Assembly: GCA_963970005.1 (NCBI GenBank)
Contig: CAXAMN010021361.1
Coordinates: forward strand, 3,272,987 to 3,336,986
Source: Durusdinium trenchii
Taxonomy: Eukaryota > Sar > Dinophyceae > Suessiales > Symbiodiniaceae
DNA: 64,000 nucleotides
Direction: 5' to 3'
How positions within the stretch are numbered: the first letter of the stretch is position 1; each line of letters opens with the position of its first letter. Shown piece by piece: positions 1 through 8,867 of this stretch. The notes below the pieces were generated by a model, which was given only the letters and a program-made list of their open reading frames with translations, was not told the origin of the DNA and ran no database searches. Made by a program: the position numbers and the translations under genes.

Positions 1-964
1 TCGCTACTGCGCTACTAGTTAAGCCGGAGATTCCACTGCTGAAAAGCCCTGAGTGAATCGATCTCTTGAGCTTACAGCTGACAGGGCAGGTTTTGGCCGA
101 CAGCTAATCGAAGCATCTTCGTAGTCAAGAAACTAGGGTGATGGAAATGACCAAGTAGGTGCCTACTTAATCAAGTAAGGGCGGGCTAAAAAAAGGATGG
201 GTTTGTTCAACGTTCATGTCCACCCTGCGAGGTGTGGGTGTGCGAGTTACAATCTAGACAAAGAGTCGAGGGGCCGAGAGGGCATACAGATTCTGGTGCC
301 CGGTGGTTTTTTGGTGACTACAGTGACTACACGGAATCTATAAAAGAATCAGAAATGACAACTTACTGAAGGTTGAGGATGTTGAGGGTTTTTGAAACTA
401 ACTTCCTCGTCAAGAGCTTGTACTGAAATGTTCAGCAGCCACTTCTGCTCGCCGCGCGCGGCGGTGGGAGTGCAGAAGCGCTCCACTTGCGCTCCACTTG
501 CGCTCTTCCGCAAGTCGATCCTTGCGAGTGGCCCCTTTCGTTTGCGAAGTCCATGCGTGAACGGAGTCCATGTCACGAGTTGGATTCACCTTTTGGGTGT
601 GAACATTACGTTCTTTTGCATCCTCAGGTGCGAAGTGAATCGACGGTTTTGGGTGGATGAACTTCAGGGCTTGTGACTTGTGATGAATCACCGACAGGTG
701 CATGGGATGAATGCCTTGACTTGTGATTGACGGATTTTTCAGGCCTACGCCGTACACTGAGTTTTGCAATCAATGTTTTATCATCGGCCTTTTGAGTGTG
801 AATGACTTGTGGGCTGTAAACCGGTGGTTTTGAGCCAGTGGCCCCTCACATAGTTTTTCCCGTTGCCAGGAGATCCCTTCTTCTTGGGCCTTCGTGTTTC
901 AAGTCTCGCACGTCTCGATTGCAGGTGGAGTCGCTGTTTCTGACCTTGCTGCTGTCCTTTGCAG
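1..964. other. upstream stretch, no gene recognised
   Basis: Open frames here are short, overlap on both strands and have no recognisable domain. The stretch around 430-560 is GC-rich on a moderately AT-rich background and could hide a short exon, but no frame shows a convincing splice pair. A pyrimidine-rich tract followed by CAG at 962-964 looks like a 3' splice site for the exon that follows. Confidence 0.4.
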
Positions 965-1086
965 CATGTGTCCTATGCGGCTTTTTCAGCCTGGCGGCTT
1001 CATTCTTTCGAATCAACAGCGAACGCTTGGCGAAAACCTGGAAGATGCAGCCCAAGCCAAGAAGGAGTTCAGAGACATATCCCAAG
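965..1086 (+). CDS. candidate internal exon, unknown protein
   Basis: An open segment lies between a good 3' splice site (pyrimidine tract plus CAG at 962-964) and a perfect GTGAGT donor at 1087. The frame starting with ATG at 966 reads through to the donor and has a protein-like composition, including the acidic/basic helix NLEDAAQAKKEF. I do not recognise the family. It lies about 1.1 kb upstream of the first recognised exon of the adenylation-domain gene and could be its 5' part, but no adenylation motif is visible to prove that. It could also be the end of a separate gene. Confidence 0.4.
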
Positions 1087-1373
1087 GTGAGTGTCATTGA
1101 GCAATTCTTGCAGCAGGTCGCCGCTTGGATTTCGAGATTCGGGCCATGTCTTGAAGATCGGAGTGAGTGGTTGCTCACTGGCCGGAAAGAACCGCGGCGG
1201 TCGATCCGTGGACAGATGAGAGTCCTTCTCCAGCCGCACATTCACTCCCTAAAGTCCCTGAAAGAATGGAAGTGGATGGCATGGCCCACCATGTTCTGAA
1301 TAACAAACAGGTGGTGAACTCCACCTCCATGATGTTTTCAGGGGGCGCAAATGAGCTGCGGAGAGCAGCCTAG

Positions 1374-1435
1374 CATATATATATATATAATACATATATA
1401 TATATAATATATGTATATATATGTATTATATATAA
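1374..1435. repeat. (TA)n microsatellite
   Basis: An imperfect run of alternating TA with interspersed GTATAT and AATATA blocks, about 60 bp. It is one of roughly a dozen TA-rich tracts in the window. Two others are the insertion sites of the copia elements. Confidence 0.8.
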
Positions 1436-2160
1436 CAATTGTTGTTCCGTGTCGGACGGTGGAAGAAAGGGGGCGTCTACGAGTCTTTTATTCTTTTTCT
1501 GAAGGCCACCGTTCAGGTACCAACGAAGAGTTTGAAAGGAAGGCCTGGACTCAAGACACAAGACCTTGGGAGTTCTATGCCTCCTTTTCCACTCGTTAAG
1601 AGGGTTTTCCCAAACAGGATCCACAGACCAATTCAAGCACCATAGTATTTGTGGATTTCTGGAACGTTGGAAGGTCTGCCGCACCGAGGAGGTACTTGGA
1701 GCATGTTCTATGTTGAGATGCAAAGGGCTTTCCCTAGGAAGCCTCACCGAAATTGGTCATGTACACTGTTGATGAATCAGCACATACTTTTTCTATCTTT
1801 TTTCTCCTCCGTTTGGAGATGTAAAGGAGAACCGTACACATGGGGGGTTTTAACCGTCTATCTTATGCCGTACCCGTCTTACCCGCCCCTCGGACCGCAC
1901 CACCAAACTTCCTTTTCGGCCGCCGACGGAGCGCGCGACCTCGCCAAGGTGCGCGAGCCGAAGGGCATCGCTCTGAGGAGCTGCTCGGTGATGTGGGGGT
2001 CAGCCGAACCCACAAAAAATGGTTTGCCTGGCCCAAGAAGACGCAGGAACAATTAGGGGTCCAACTTGGTTTAACAGTCGCATCACAAAAAGGCCTATTC
2101 AAGCTGGTTCACTTTTGGAGACCTTCCAGCAAGTGCAGTCCACTAAGGTCCAGAGCTCAG

Positions 2161-2350
2161 TGTGAGCTACGAGCAGTTGCTCTCCTGCGCCCTACAATGC
2201 GCGCGCCTGGTTTCACCCTACTTGGATTTGGAAAGGTCTGGGTGTCCCTTGGTGGCGCTCTACCTGCACAATGGCCCACGCCTGGTGGCTGGCGTGCTGG
2301 GTAGCTGGCTGGCCAAGGGCGCTTGGACCCCGTTGGATCGGAAGAGTCCC
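2161..2350 (+). CDS. adenylation domain exon, A1-A2 region
   Basis: Preceded by CAG at 2158-2160. The frame reads VSYEQLL, then ALYLHNGPRLVAGVLGSWLA, then GAWTPLDRKSP. This is the A1-A2 part of an adenylation domain, whose family pattern is S-Y-x-x-L, then the N-G-P helix, then G-A-x-x-P-L-D. The 3' border is uncertain because several possible donors lie between 2345 and 2378, where the frame stops. The A2 residues G-A-W-T-P-L-D line the start of the acid-binding pocket region in the family. Confidence 0.75.
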
Positions 2351-5300
2351 AAAGGACCCGCCCGGCCGCAGCCGTCATGACGGGTCAAGCGTGATGGGGG
2401 GTCCATTGGTCCATGAAAGAACGGAGGTCTTTGTGGTCGACCCAAAGCGAGCGGTGTTCGTGTTGGGTCGGACATGCCGGACATGTTCCATCGAATCCGC
2501 CTGGCCATAGGACGAGTACAAGAGCTGGTCAAAGTGACGAAGCCAGCCGTGGTGCTGTGCGATGATGAGACGCCGTTCCAAGATTTGGAGGTGAGAAGTG
2601 TGGCGTGTTTTGTCGGAACCTCTTTTTCAAAGCCAATGGACGGTGGGTCGGAGTGTTGACACCTCCGAAGCCAACCTCAGCTCGGAGCTGACCGACAATC
2701 ACCACACATGCGGAAAGGACCGATTCGACCAGATAGGTTCACCCTCCCAGCTGACCCTGAGAAGAAGCAGGAAGAGCTCCTACTTGGCTGACTTGCACCC
2801 TGAAACCTTGAACCCCCTTACAATCCTGGCTTCGATCCCAATCGTTGATGTCATCACGGCAGGTGCCTATGGTGCAGGCTGAGCAGCTCTCCTTCAATGG
2901 GTCGATTGACCTCAGTATGGATTATCGGGACCACGAGCTGCAGCTGGAGAACATGGCACAGGCGATCCTTCCAGAGTCGAGTTCCTGGGCGGTTCCCTTG
3001 CGGTGGGGTTGGCGGTTGTGGAGGAGTAGGGTTGGCGGTTGCATGTGTTTTTCAAGTGTATTGTGAATCTATGTGAATCTAGTGCGTGTTGAGTGTTCAT
3101 GACTCATGGATGCATGCAAATCAGTCAGTGTTGATACTGATTTCAGAGCTTGCACTGCTGCTGAATGTTTCTCATCGATCAAAGCACCAACATCCCCAAA
3201 AGACTGGTGAAACAAGACGCCAACCAACATCCCAGATCCCCCCGCATTGGTCGTCGCCTGCATTCGGAAGTGGCCTGGATCGTGAGAGGTGATTTACACC
3301 TCGGGGTCTACTGGGGAGCCCAAGGGTGTCATCTACAGCCATGGGCGTTTGGCCTTCTCGACTCACTTCTTTGCAGAGCAGTGCCACGTCACACAAGGTG
3401 GGACCGGGACTGATTCTTGGAGGTTTTGTGGGGCTTGTGCTGCCACCCAGAGGGGGGGGCTGCTTAGAAAAGAGGTGTCGTTCAGGATGTTGTGCAGCTG
3501 TGATTCTTGAATGCTTAGTCTGTTCTGTCAGTCTCAAAGAATTGCAGACCTTGAAACTTCCCAGGGCTGCAGATGTTTGGTTTGCTAGTTGACGGGTTCA
3601 AGGAGAGAACCACCAAGAGCGTGATTGGGGATCGTGGGGGACAGAGGACGCCAGTAGCAATCTTTTTGTATCGTTGGGGCTCTTCAAGTAGGTGTATTTC
3701 TATGTGGTATATAGTAGGTGGTCCCGGTGGTGAAACCTCGGTGACCGTCATAGAGCAAATTCATATGGTAAAAGCATATTTCTGGGTGGCATCGACGGCC
3801 CTCAGAAGTCTCTTGGTTTTGGCCCTCATGGTCCCTCTCCAAGTCCCCAGCACGCGCCACGCGCCAGTGTGCTTCCGGCCCTCGTGGCCGCCAGGCACCC
3901 GCGTGCTGCAGAAGACGCCCAACATTTGGTCCGTCTTCCGGCACGAGCTCTATCCCAGCTTGTGCCGTGGTGGGCAAGTGATACATCCGGAGCCGCTGAA
4001 GGCGAGTGATCCAGTCCACTTGGCAGAGACCATCCGATCCAACTCGGTGTCTTTGCTGGTCAGGGCCTGAGAAAGTGTGGTAGAAACCGGTAGAAACCTA
4101 GGAACCTCGACCAGCCAACCATTGCAGAAGACTTAGGCAGCTAGGCAAGAAACTTGGAGCAACATCAACTTTTGAGACCTTACTCTAAAGTTCTAAAGCC
4201 ACTGTTCTTTGATTTCAATTGATTTCAATGGTCTAAAAACGCTCGGACCTTGCCCTGTCTCATAGCCATCAGCAGTCTTCACACTCCAAGGTGGCCACGC
4301 CCACTGTCTTGGAGCTGATCTTGGATTCCACCACAAGCACCGCACTCTCGAGCCTGTCACGCGTGGTGTGCATGGGCGAGCCATTGTCATGGCGCCTTGT
4401 ACGACGGGTCCGGCAGCAGCTGTCGGTGGAGGTGATGAACTTCTATGGCTCCACCGAAACCGTGCCTTGGCTGGGGCTGGTATGTTGGTATGGATGGCTG
4501 GCTCGCCGAAAGCCATGAGCATGAGAGCTCCAGGTGCTCCTGATTTTCGAAGCATGGAGCATGCAGGTGTCGGAAATGACCTGCAGCTCTGTGATCCACA
4601 ATGGTTTTTGGAAAGCCGGCGCAAAGAGTGATGCTAACTAAAAGGGTTCTAGACTTCAATTCACATATGTTTTACCTACTTTAGACACCCTGGAAGTCCT
4701 GATGCAAGTGCTCATGCAACATGTTCTTCTCAACATGGAGGGTTGTTGCGGGTTGCGGGTCCAACTACTCTTGAGCTCAAGTGATGGATGTTGCTTCCAG
4801 GAGAACACCACCTACACGATTGCCTCAAGCCACACATCGATGCCCTCAACTGGCGTGGTGCCTGCGGGACAGCCGCAGCCCCATGTGTCCGTCCACTTGT
4901 TGAAGCCCGATTCCATGGACCTGAGCGCACCAGGCGGGGCTCGAGTAGTGATGAAAGCAGCCGGCAGAGCCAGCGGAAACGAAGGGAGCCATTTCTTTCT
5001 GGCGAAGAGAGCCTCAACCACGTGTCGTGTCGGGGACAAAAGTGATGATCGAACACAAAGCCGTAGACTCCACCGAGGTGGAACCCGGCGCATGTCCTGT
5101 CATAATTTCTTGAATTTTTCTTGGTTCTGATCTCTACTCACCTGGTTGAGGCCCGGCGGGGCGGATGTTCTTTCATCATCTTTCATCCAGATCCTCCCAA
5201 AACCTCTCTGAAATCCGGAACGCCTCGCCGAAGTCGCCGGCCCGCCGGCCCGCCGAGGCGCCGAGGGCGAGGTGTGCTTCGCCGGCGTGCTGTCCTCGGG

Positions 5301-8300
5301 TTATTGGCAGCGACCGGATCTCACAGCCCGGCACTTCGTGCAGCATCCGCAGCTGGGGCTCCTCTATCGCACCGGTGACCTGGGGCGATGGCAGAACCAG
5401 GAGGGGTACAGGGGTGGGGAGCTGCGCAAGAGTGGGAGACGTCGGGGAGTCGCTAGCAGGGAAGGTTGGTTTGACAGTGGTCAGACAAAAGGACTAGATG
5501 ATCCCAGACCCATGAGTTTTATATATTTCCCCGAGGAAAGGCTGTTCACCAGTATTTCTGACCGTGGCCTGTTGACTTGTATGCAGCGGCCAATACCCGT
5601 GTTCCGGATCCAAAACGGGCATCCGGCCACGACTGGCCCCACCGGCGCCCTTCGTCGCCAGGAGCTGGAGGTTTTGGGTCGCTTGGATCGACAAGTGAAG
5701 ATCCGTGGGTGTCGGGTGGAGCTTCAAGAGCTGGAGGCCCGAGCCGCTTGGAGCGGGTGAACCGGTGGTCTTTCACGGGTGACTGGGAGGTTGGGAGTTC
5801 GGAGCTTGAAGGCTTGGTGATGGCAAGGTGGCAAGGAGCTTGACTGTAATTTTTGTTTCAAGTATATTTTTTTCCACCCCGCTATGCAGTATGTAGTAAT
5901 ACAGTATATACATAAATATATGGTTTGGGTCCATTTTTCTTTTCATTTGAGAAAGTTCTTTGAGAAAACGAATCACATCGGACATGGACTGACATGGACA
6001 GTGCTCTGGAACAGTGGCGCGGGTTCATGAGTCTATTGAAGGCTTTTTGGTGTGCGGGAACTTGTTGTTTTGTCAAGGTTTCTACAGCCCCAATCAAATA
6101 TCTACCCGCAGGTGAACTAGAGTCGGATGGGCCAAAACGTATTCCTGGTGATCTATGCACTCTGACGCCCCCGGGCCCCTGGGCCATCGAATGCACCTCT
6201 TCCCCCCGGGAGGTGATCTTGGGATCCATGGTGGGGACCTGTGCGGCTGTGGCGGTGCGTGGAGAGATGGAGCATCTGCCACTTGGATGGTGAGGGTCAT
6301 GGCTGGGGATGGTAGCACAGATTCATTCGGAGGAAATGAATTTAGAGTAGTTTTGTACAAGCCATCTCCATTTCTTCTTGATTTCCTGTTCAACAAGCAG
6401 GATACATCATCAGATATATATATATATATACATACACATACCCTCCTGCATTGCGTTTTATGTTTTCTTAATTGTGCTTCCTTGTTTTTTCTTCACCCTT
6501 TCTGCCCTTCTTCACCTCAGGCAGATAGTAGCCTTTGTAGGTGCTGATTGCGGCTTCGACTTGGAGACATTGTCTGAAGAGGCCTCCAAGATCCTCTCCC
6601 CGCAGCTCATGCCCTCGCTTTTCGTCCTGCTGCCGGATTTGCCACGGCTGAACAATGGAAAGGTGGACTTGGTGAAACTCAAAGTCTTAGCCTCGGACGC
6701 CTTGGCCAATCAGCCTGCTGAGACCTACGCTGTCCAAGACAGTCTTGGGGTCTTGCAAAATCTCAGTAAGTCGCAAATCGAGGAAGATCGATGGATACAG
6801 AACCAGCAAGCATTCTGGACCTTGCTCGTGATGATGCAGCACTTCGGCATCGTATGCATGGGTGGCATCTATTCCAAGGATGACTTTGGAATCGCTGTCT
6901 GGCATGTCCTGGGCTCCCTTTGTCACGCGCGTGACATGGTGGCCTTTGTGTTGCTCTTGGGCTTCACTGATGCGCGGTACGCGGCGGGGTTCAACCACCG
7001 GGATGCTGCAGTTCTGGTGGTGGCCGTGGTGAAGACTTTGATTAACCTAGTGCCTGGGCCGCTGCACGTGGGGGCTGAGTGGTTCTTGTACGTCTACTTC
7101 TGGTGCAGGATCTTGCTGGTGCTGCTTTCCAAGCTCAAGCCAGGATCTTGGCAGGTGGTGCTGCTAGCGCTGGCGGCTTGCATGTGCCCGGATGATTTCC
7201 TATGGTTGCAACTGCCGTTGGAATGGCGCGGGCGCATCGAAAATAGTGCAGGCGGCATTGACGGCAAGGGGCTCAGGCGCTCCGATTGAAAGATTTAAGT
7301 TGAACTGATCGTCACCTTGAAGTTTGGAAGAGACACTTTCAAGTTACAGACCACTAGTCTGAGAATCATAATCTTCCTTCGTGCAGCCATTTCACTGCTG
7401 AGCGCAACAAATTCCCTCTATTGCAGCTGCTTTTTGGACCAAATCCATCACAAAAAGAAACATCCGCTGTATGCACCTTGCGCCATCATGCCTTCATTGA
7501 AGAATACAGAATCGATTCGCATGACCATGACTTTAACTCTGCATCTTCGCGTTGTGCACGAAGGCATTATAAGGGGCTCTCTCTCTCTCTCTCTCTTTCT
7601 TCACAGCAGGTCACTTCCGTGAAGAAGTGCGGTCAATCACCAGAGACCTGCTGCAAAGTCACCTGCTGCAGAGACCTGCCTCAGTGACGTCACTGATCAC
7701 CAACTTTCCCTAGACCTCATCACCATTTAACTCACCAAATCACCATAGATCACCCTGCATCATTTCTGCAATTAGTTCCAAATTGCCTGAATGACCTACT
7801 AGTATGGGACAAAACTCAGCCGCAAGCACCGTGGCACTCCGGCACCATCCACCGGAGGTCCAGCGGAGTCCACTTCGATGCCGATTAGCATCAATTCGAT
7901 TATTTGTAAAATCAACTGTATCCACTTCACCACTCCAGGAGCGAAAGAGCAACACAAAAGCCACCACAAGCCCCACAGGGCCTGCTGGTACAATCACGTC
8001 CTCTTGGGAAACTTATCTCCCGTGTGCTGGAGATTATACTCAAGTGTACAGTATTGTACAGTATACTAAAATAACCAGTGAAGGAAGGGAAGGCAATGGT
8101 CAACAGACCTCTAAGAATTCTTTGTGCGTTTTACGCGGCCCTCCAGGTGGTGCGCGCTCTTCATGCCAGCTTGCTACCTCGCTGCCTTCCACTTCACATG
8201 CAGCGGAGCCTTTTCTTTGTGCAAAGGCCGTGGCATTTTGTGGATGAACCGTTGCGTGGATGGACTGGGGCACTACGTAGAGCCAGAAAGAGCACGCTGG

Positions 8301-8867
8301 GCTTTGGAGATTAGCTTCTCATTCGCCTGTTGGATCCTTTTTTGCTCCATGACCATTTTGACTGGCCAACTGCCTCTACCCAAGCCTGTTGGCTATCAGT
8401 TTGGATATCAAGCTGTCTATGTCGAGGATGGAGGTCTCGAGCGTGGGAAGAGTCATGGAGTGTCTTGGCACTACATGACCCATCCATCGCTCTTCTCCTA
8501 CATCCTCCTGTGGATTGGTGAAGCCGGGCTCTTTGTCCTGCCGGGCATCACTGTTGCGCTGGCCATGGTGTACTTGCCCTGGCACTTCCAAACGATGGGT
8601 AGCGCCTGTTTTGGAATCTACGTGACTCATGTCTCTGTGGCTTTCTCAGATCCGATCATGCGGGCTCAGAGTGAAATCATCAAGAACATCACCAATCCTT
8701 CATGGGATCAGCGCTTGAACTTCCTGATTCTCTTACTTTGGACCATTCTCTTGTGCCTCGTCTATGCACACACTATCGGGGTCCTTGCTCATCGCCTTTT
8801 GGTCTGGACTTTGCAACACTTGGCCAAACTTCTGAGTTCTGACCGCTCGAATCGGCTGGACTACTGA
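2161..8867 (+). CDS. multi-exon gene: adenylation domain fused to membrane acyltransferase-like domain
   Basis: Spliced gene assembled by eye from at least eleven exons, given separately below. Together they run colinearly through the AMP-binding (ANL/NRPS adenylation) fold: substrate-pocket start, A3 P-loop with SGSTGEPKG, the WSVF..LYPSL segment, A5 NFYGSTET, A6-A7 with YRTGDLGRW, A8 with GRLDRQVKIRG, and A10 with NNGKVDL. The same exon as A10 then continues into several hydrophobic helices. A further exon completes a polytopic membrane domain ending with a G-x-x-x-F-G-I-Y-x-x-H pattern like the C-terminal helix of acyltransferase-3 proteins. Family knowledge: adenylation domains activate a carboxylic or amino acid as acyl-AMP, and acyltransferase-3 proteins move acyl groups across or at membranes. 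A plausible job is activating a small acid and transferring it to a membrane-side acceptor, but the substrate is unknown. A complete carrier domain is not visible. Exon borders are predictions, and one exon between A3 and A4 was not found. Confidence 0.75.
2474..2590 (+). CDS. adenylation domain exon, after A2
   Basis: The frame reads RIRLAIGRVQELVKV followed by KPAVVLCDDETPF. It matches the region after A2, where the family has a helix (R-L-x-x-x-L) and a strand P-x-x-V-L. The exon ends at a clean donor, GAG|GTGAGAAG at 2590/2591. The 5' border is not resolved, and the real exon may start a little later than given. Confidence 0.6.
3289..3397 (+). CDS. adenylation domain exon, A3 phosphate-binding loop
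   Basis: The frame opens directly after AG at 3287-3288 and contains IYTSGSTGEPKGVIYSHG. This is the AMP-binding signature (A3), complete with the Ser/Thr/Gly-rich loop and the invariant Lys that contacts ATP phosphates. It ends at CAAG|GTGGGA (3397/3398). This exon alone identifies the ANL superfamily. Nothing in it looks degraded. Confidence 0.9.
3895..4058 (+). CDS. adenylation domain exon, A4 region
   Basis: It follows GCCAG at 3890-3894 and reads QKTPNIWSVFRHELYPSLCRGG, interrupted here to keep it short, then VIHPEPLKASDPVHLAETIR and SVSLL. This matches the family segment F-D-x-S-x-W-E-x-F-x-x-L-x-x-G followed by the L-x-x-x-I-x-x-x-x-V-T helix. It ends at a GT donor, 4059-4060. The aromatic-to-basic residues of this segment help set substrate choice, but I cannot infer the substrate from one divergent sequence. 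Confidence 0.75.
4291..4479 (+). CDS. adenylation domain exon, A5
   Basis: Opens after CAAG and reads ATPTVLELILDS, then LSRVVCMGEPLSW, then VEVMNFYGSTET. N-x-Y-G-S/P-T-E is the A5 motif, which packs on the adenine in the family. Two donors are possible: GT at 4461, immediately after STET, or GT at 4480. The first would join better to the next exon, so the true end may be 4460. Confidence 0.8.
4801..4943 (+). CDS. adenylation domain exon between A5 and A6
   Basis: A 3' splice site TTGCTTCCAG ends at 4800. The frame reads NTTYTIASSH, then STGVVPAGQPQPHVSVHLL, then SMDLSAPGGA. This is the family stretch in which a Pro-x-Gly-x-Pro turn precedes a strand with the x-V-x-V-L core and an x-P-x-G-x loop. 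The 3' end is placed at a GT just after GGAR and is approximate. Confidence 0.65.
5266..5405 (+). CDS. adenylation domain exon, A6-A7
   Basis: Opens after CCGAG and reads GEVCFAGVLSSGYWQRPDLT, then LLYRTGDLGRWQNQEG. These are the A6 (G-E-x-x-x-x-G-x-x-x-x-x-Y) and A7 (Y-R-T-G-D) motifs. The A7 Asp binds the ribose hydroxyls of AMP in this family and is present. The exon ends at a GT, 5406-5407. The upstream part of this island is very GC-rich. Confidence 0.85.
5662..5755 (+). CDS. adenylation domain exon, A8 hinge
   Basis: Follows CCAG at 5658-5661. It reads LEVLGRLDRQVKIRGCRVEL then QELEA. This is the A8 motif, with the hinge Asp of G-R-x-D and the K-I-R-G-x-R-x-E-L strand of the mobile C-terminal subdomain. 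The donor is placed at GTGAAC (5756), and a GC donor right after ELQELEA is possible. Confidence 0.85.
6213..6289 (+). CDS. adenylation domain exon after A8 (small)
   Basis: A short open segment between a pyrimidine-rich tract plus AG (6211-6212) and the donor ATG|GTGAGGG. It reads EVILGSMVGTCAAVAVRGE. The family has E-x-x-L-x-x-H-P-x-V-x-x-A-A-V-V after A8, so the position and pattern fit. It is too short to be certain on its own. Confidence 0.5.
6411..6440. repeat. (TA)n microsatellite in intron
   Basis: A short run of TA repeats followed by CATACACATA, inside the intron before the A10 exon. Confidence 0.75.
6521..7241 (+). CDS. exon joining adenylation C-terminus (A10) to membrane domain
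   Basis: Preceded by TTCACCTCAG (6511-6520). It starts QIVAFVGADCG, contains a lid helix, then LPRLNNGKVDLVKL. This is the A10 motif N-G-K, whose Lys is catalytic in the family. About 25 residues later comes VQDSLGVLQ and then a helix-rich membrane region with about five hydrophobic segments (WTLLVMMQHFGIVCMGG, MVAFVLLLGF, VLVVAVVKTLINLV, FLYVYFWCRILLVLL, VVLLALAACM). No stop separates the two parts, so the fusion is seen directly in one exon. The D-S-L could be a remnant of a carrier-domain Ser site, but the space before it is too short for a full carrier domain. The 3' border is approximate (GT at 7242). Confidence 0.8.
7577..7596. repeat. (CT)n microsatellite
   Basis: Ten CT units inside the intron separating the two membrane-domain exons. 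The rest of the intron (7242-8146) contains short repeated GATCACC/CACTGATCACC-like words at 7680-7760 and no coding signal. Confidence 0.8.
8147..8867 (+). CDS. terminal exon: polytopic acyltransferase-3-like domain
   Basis: Opens after CTCCAG (8141-8146) with WCALFMPACYLAAFHF and continues without interruption to TGA at 8865-8867. It has about five or six hydrophobic helices, among them FACWILFCSMTILTG, YILLWIGEAGLFVLPGI, ALAMVYLPWHF and LILLLWTILLCLVY. Near the end it reads GSACFGIYVTHVSV, resembling the conserved helix with Y-L-x-H seen at the C-terminus of acyltransferase-3 (OafA-like) membrane enzymes. That family assignment rests on topology and this motif only. The frame is the longest host exon in the window and fits the frame needed to continue the previous exon. 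Confidence 0.75.
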
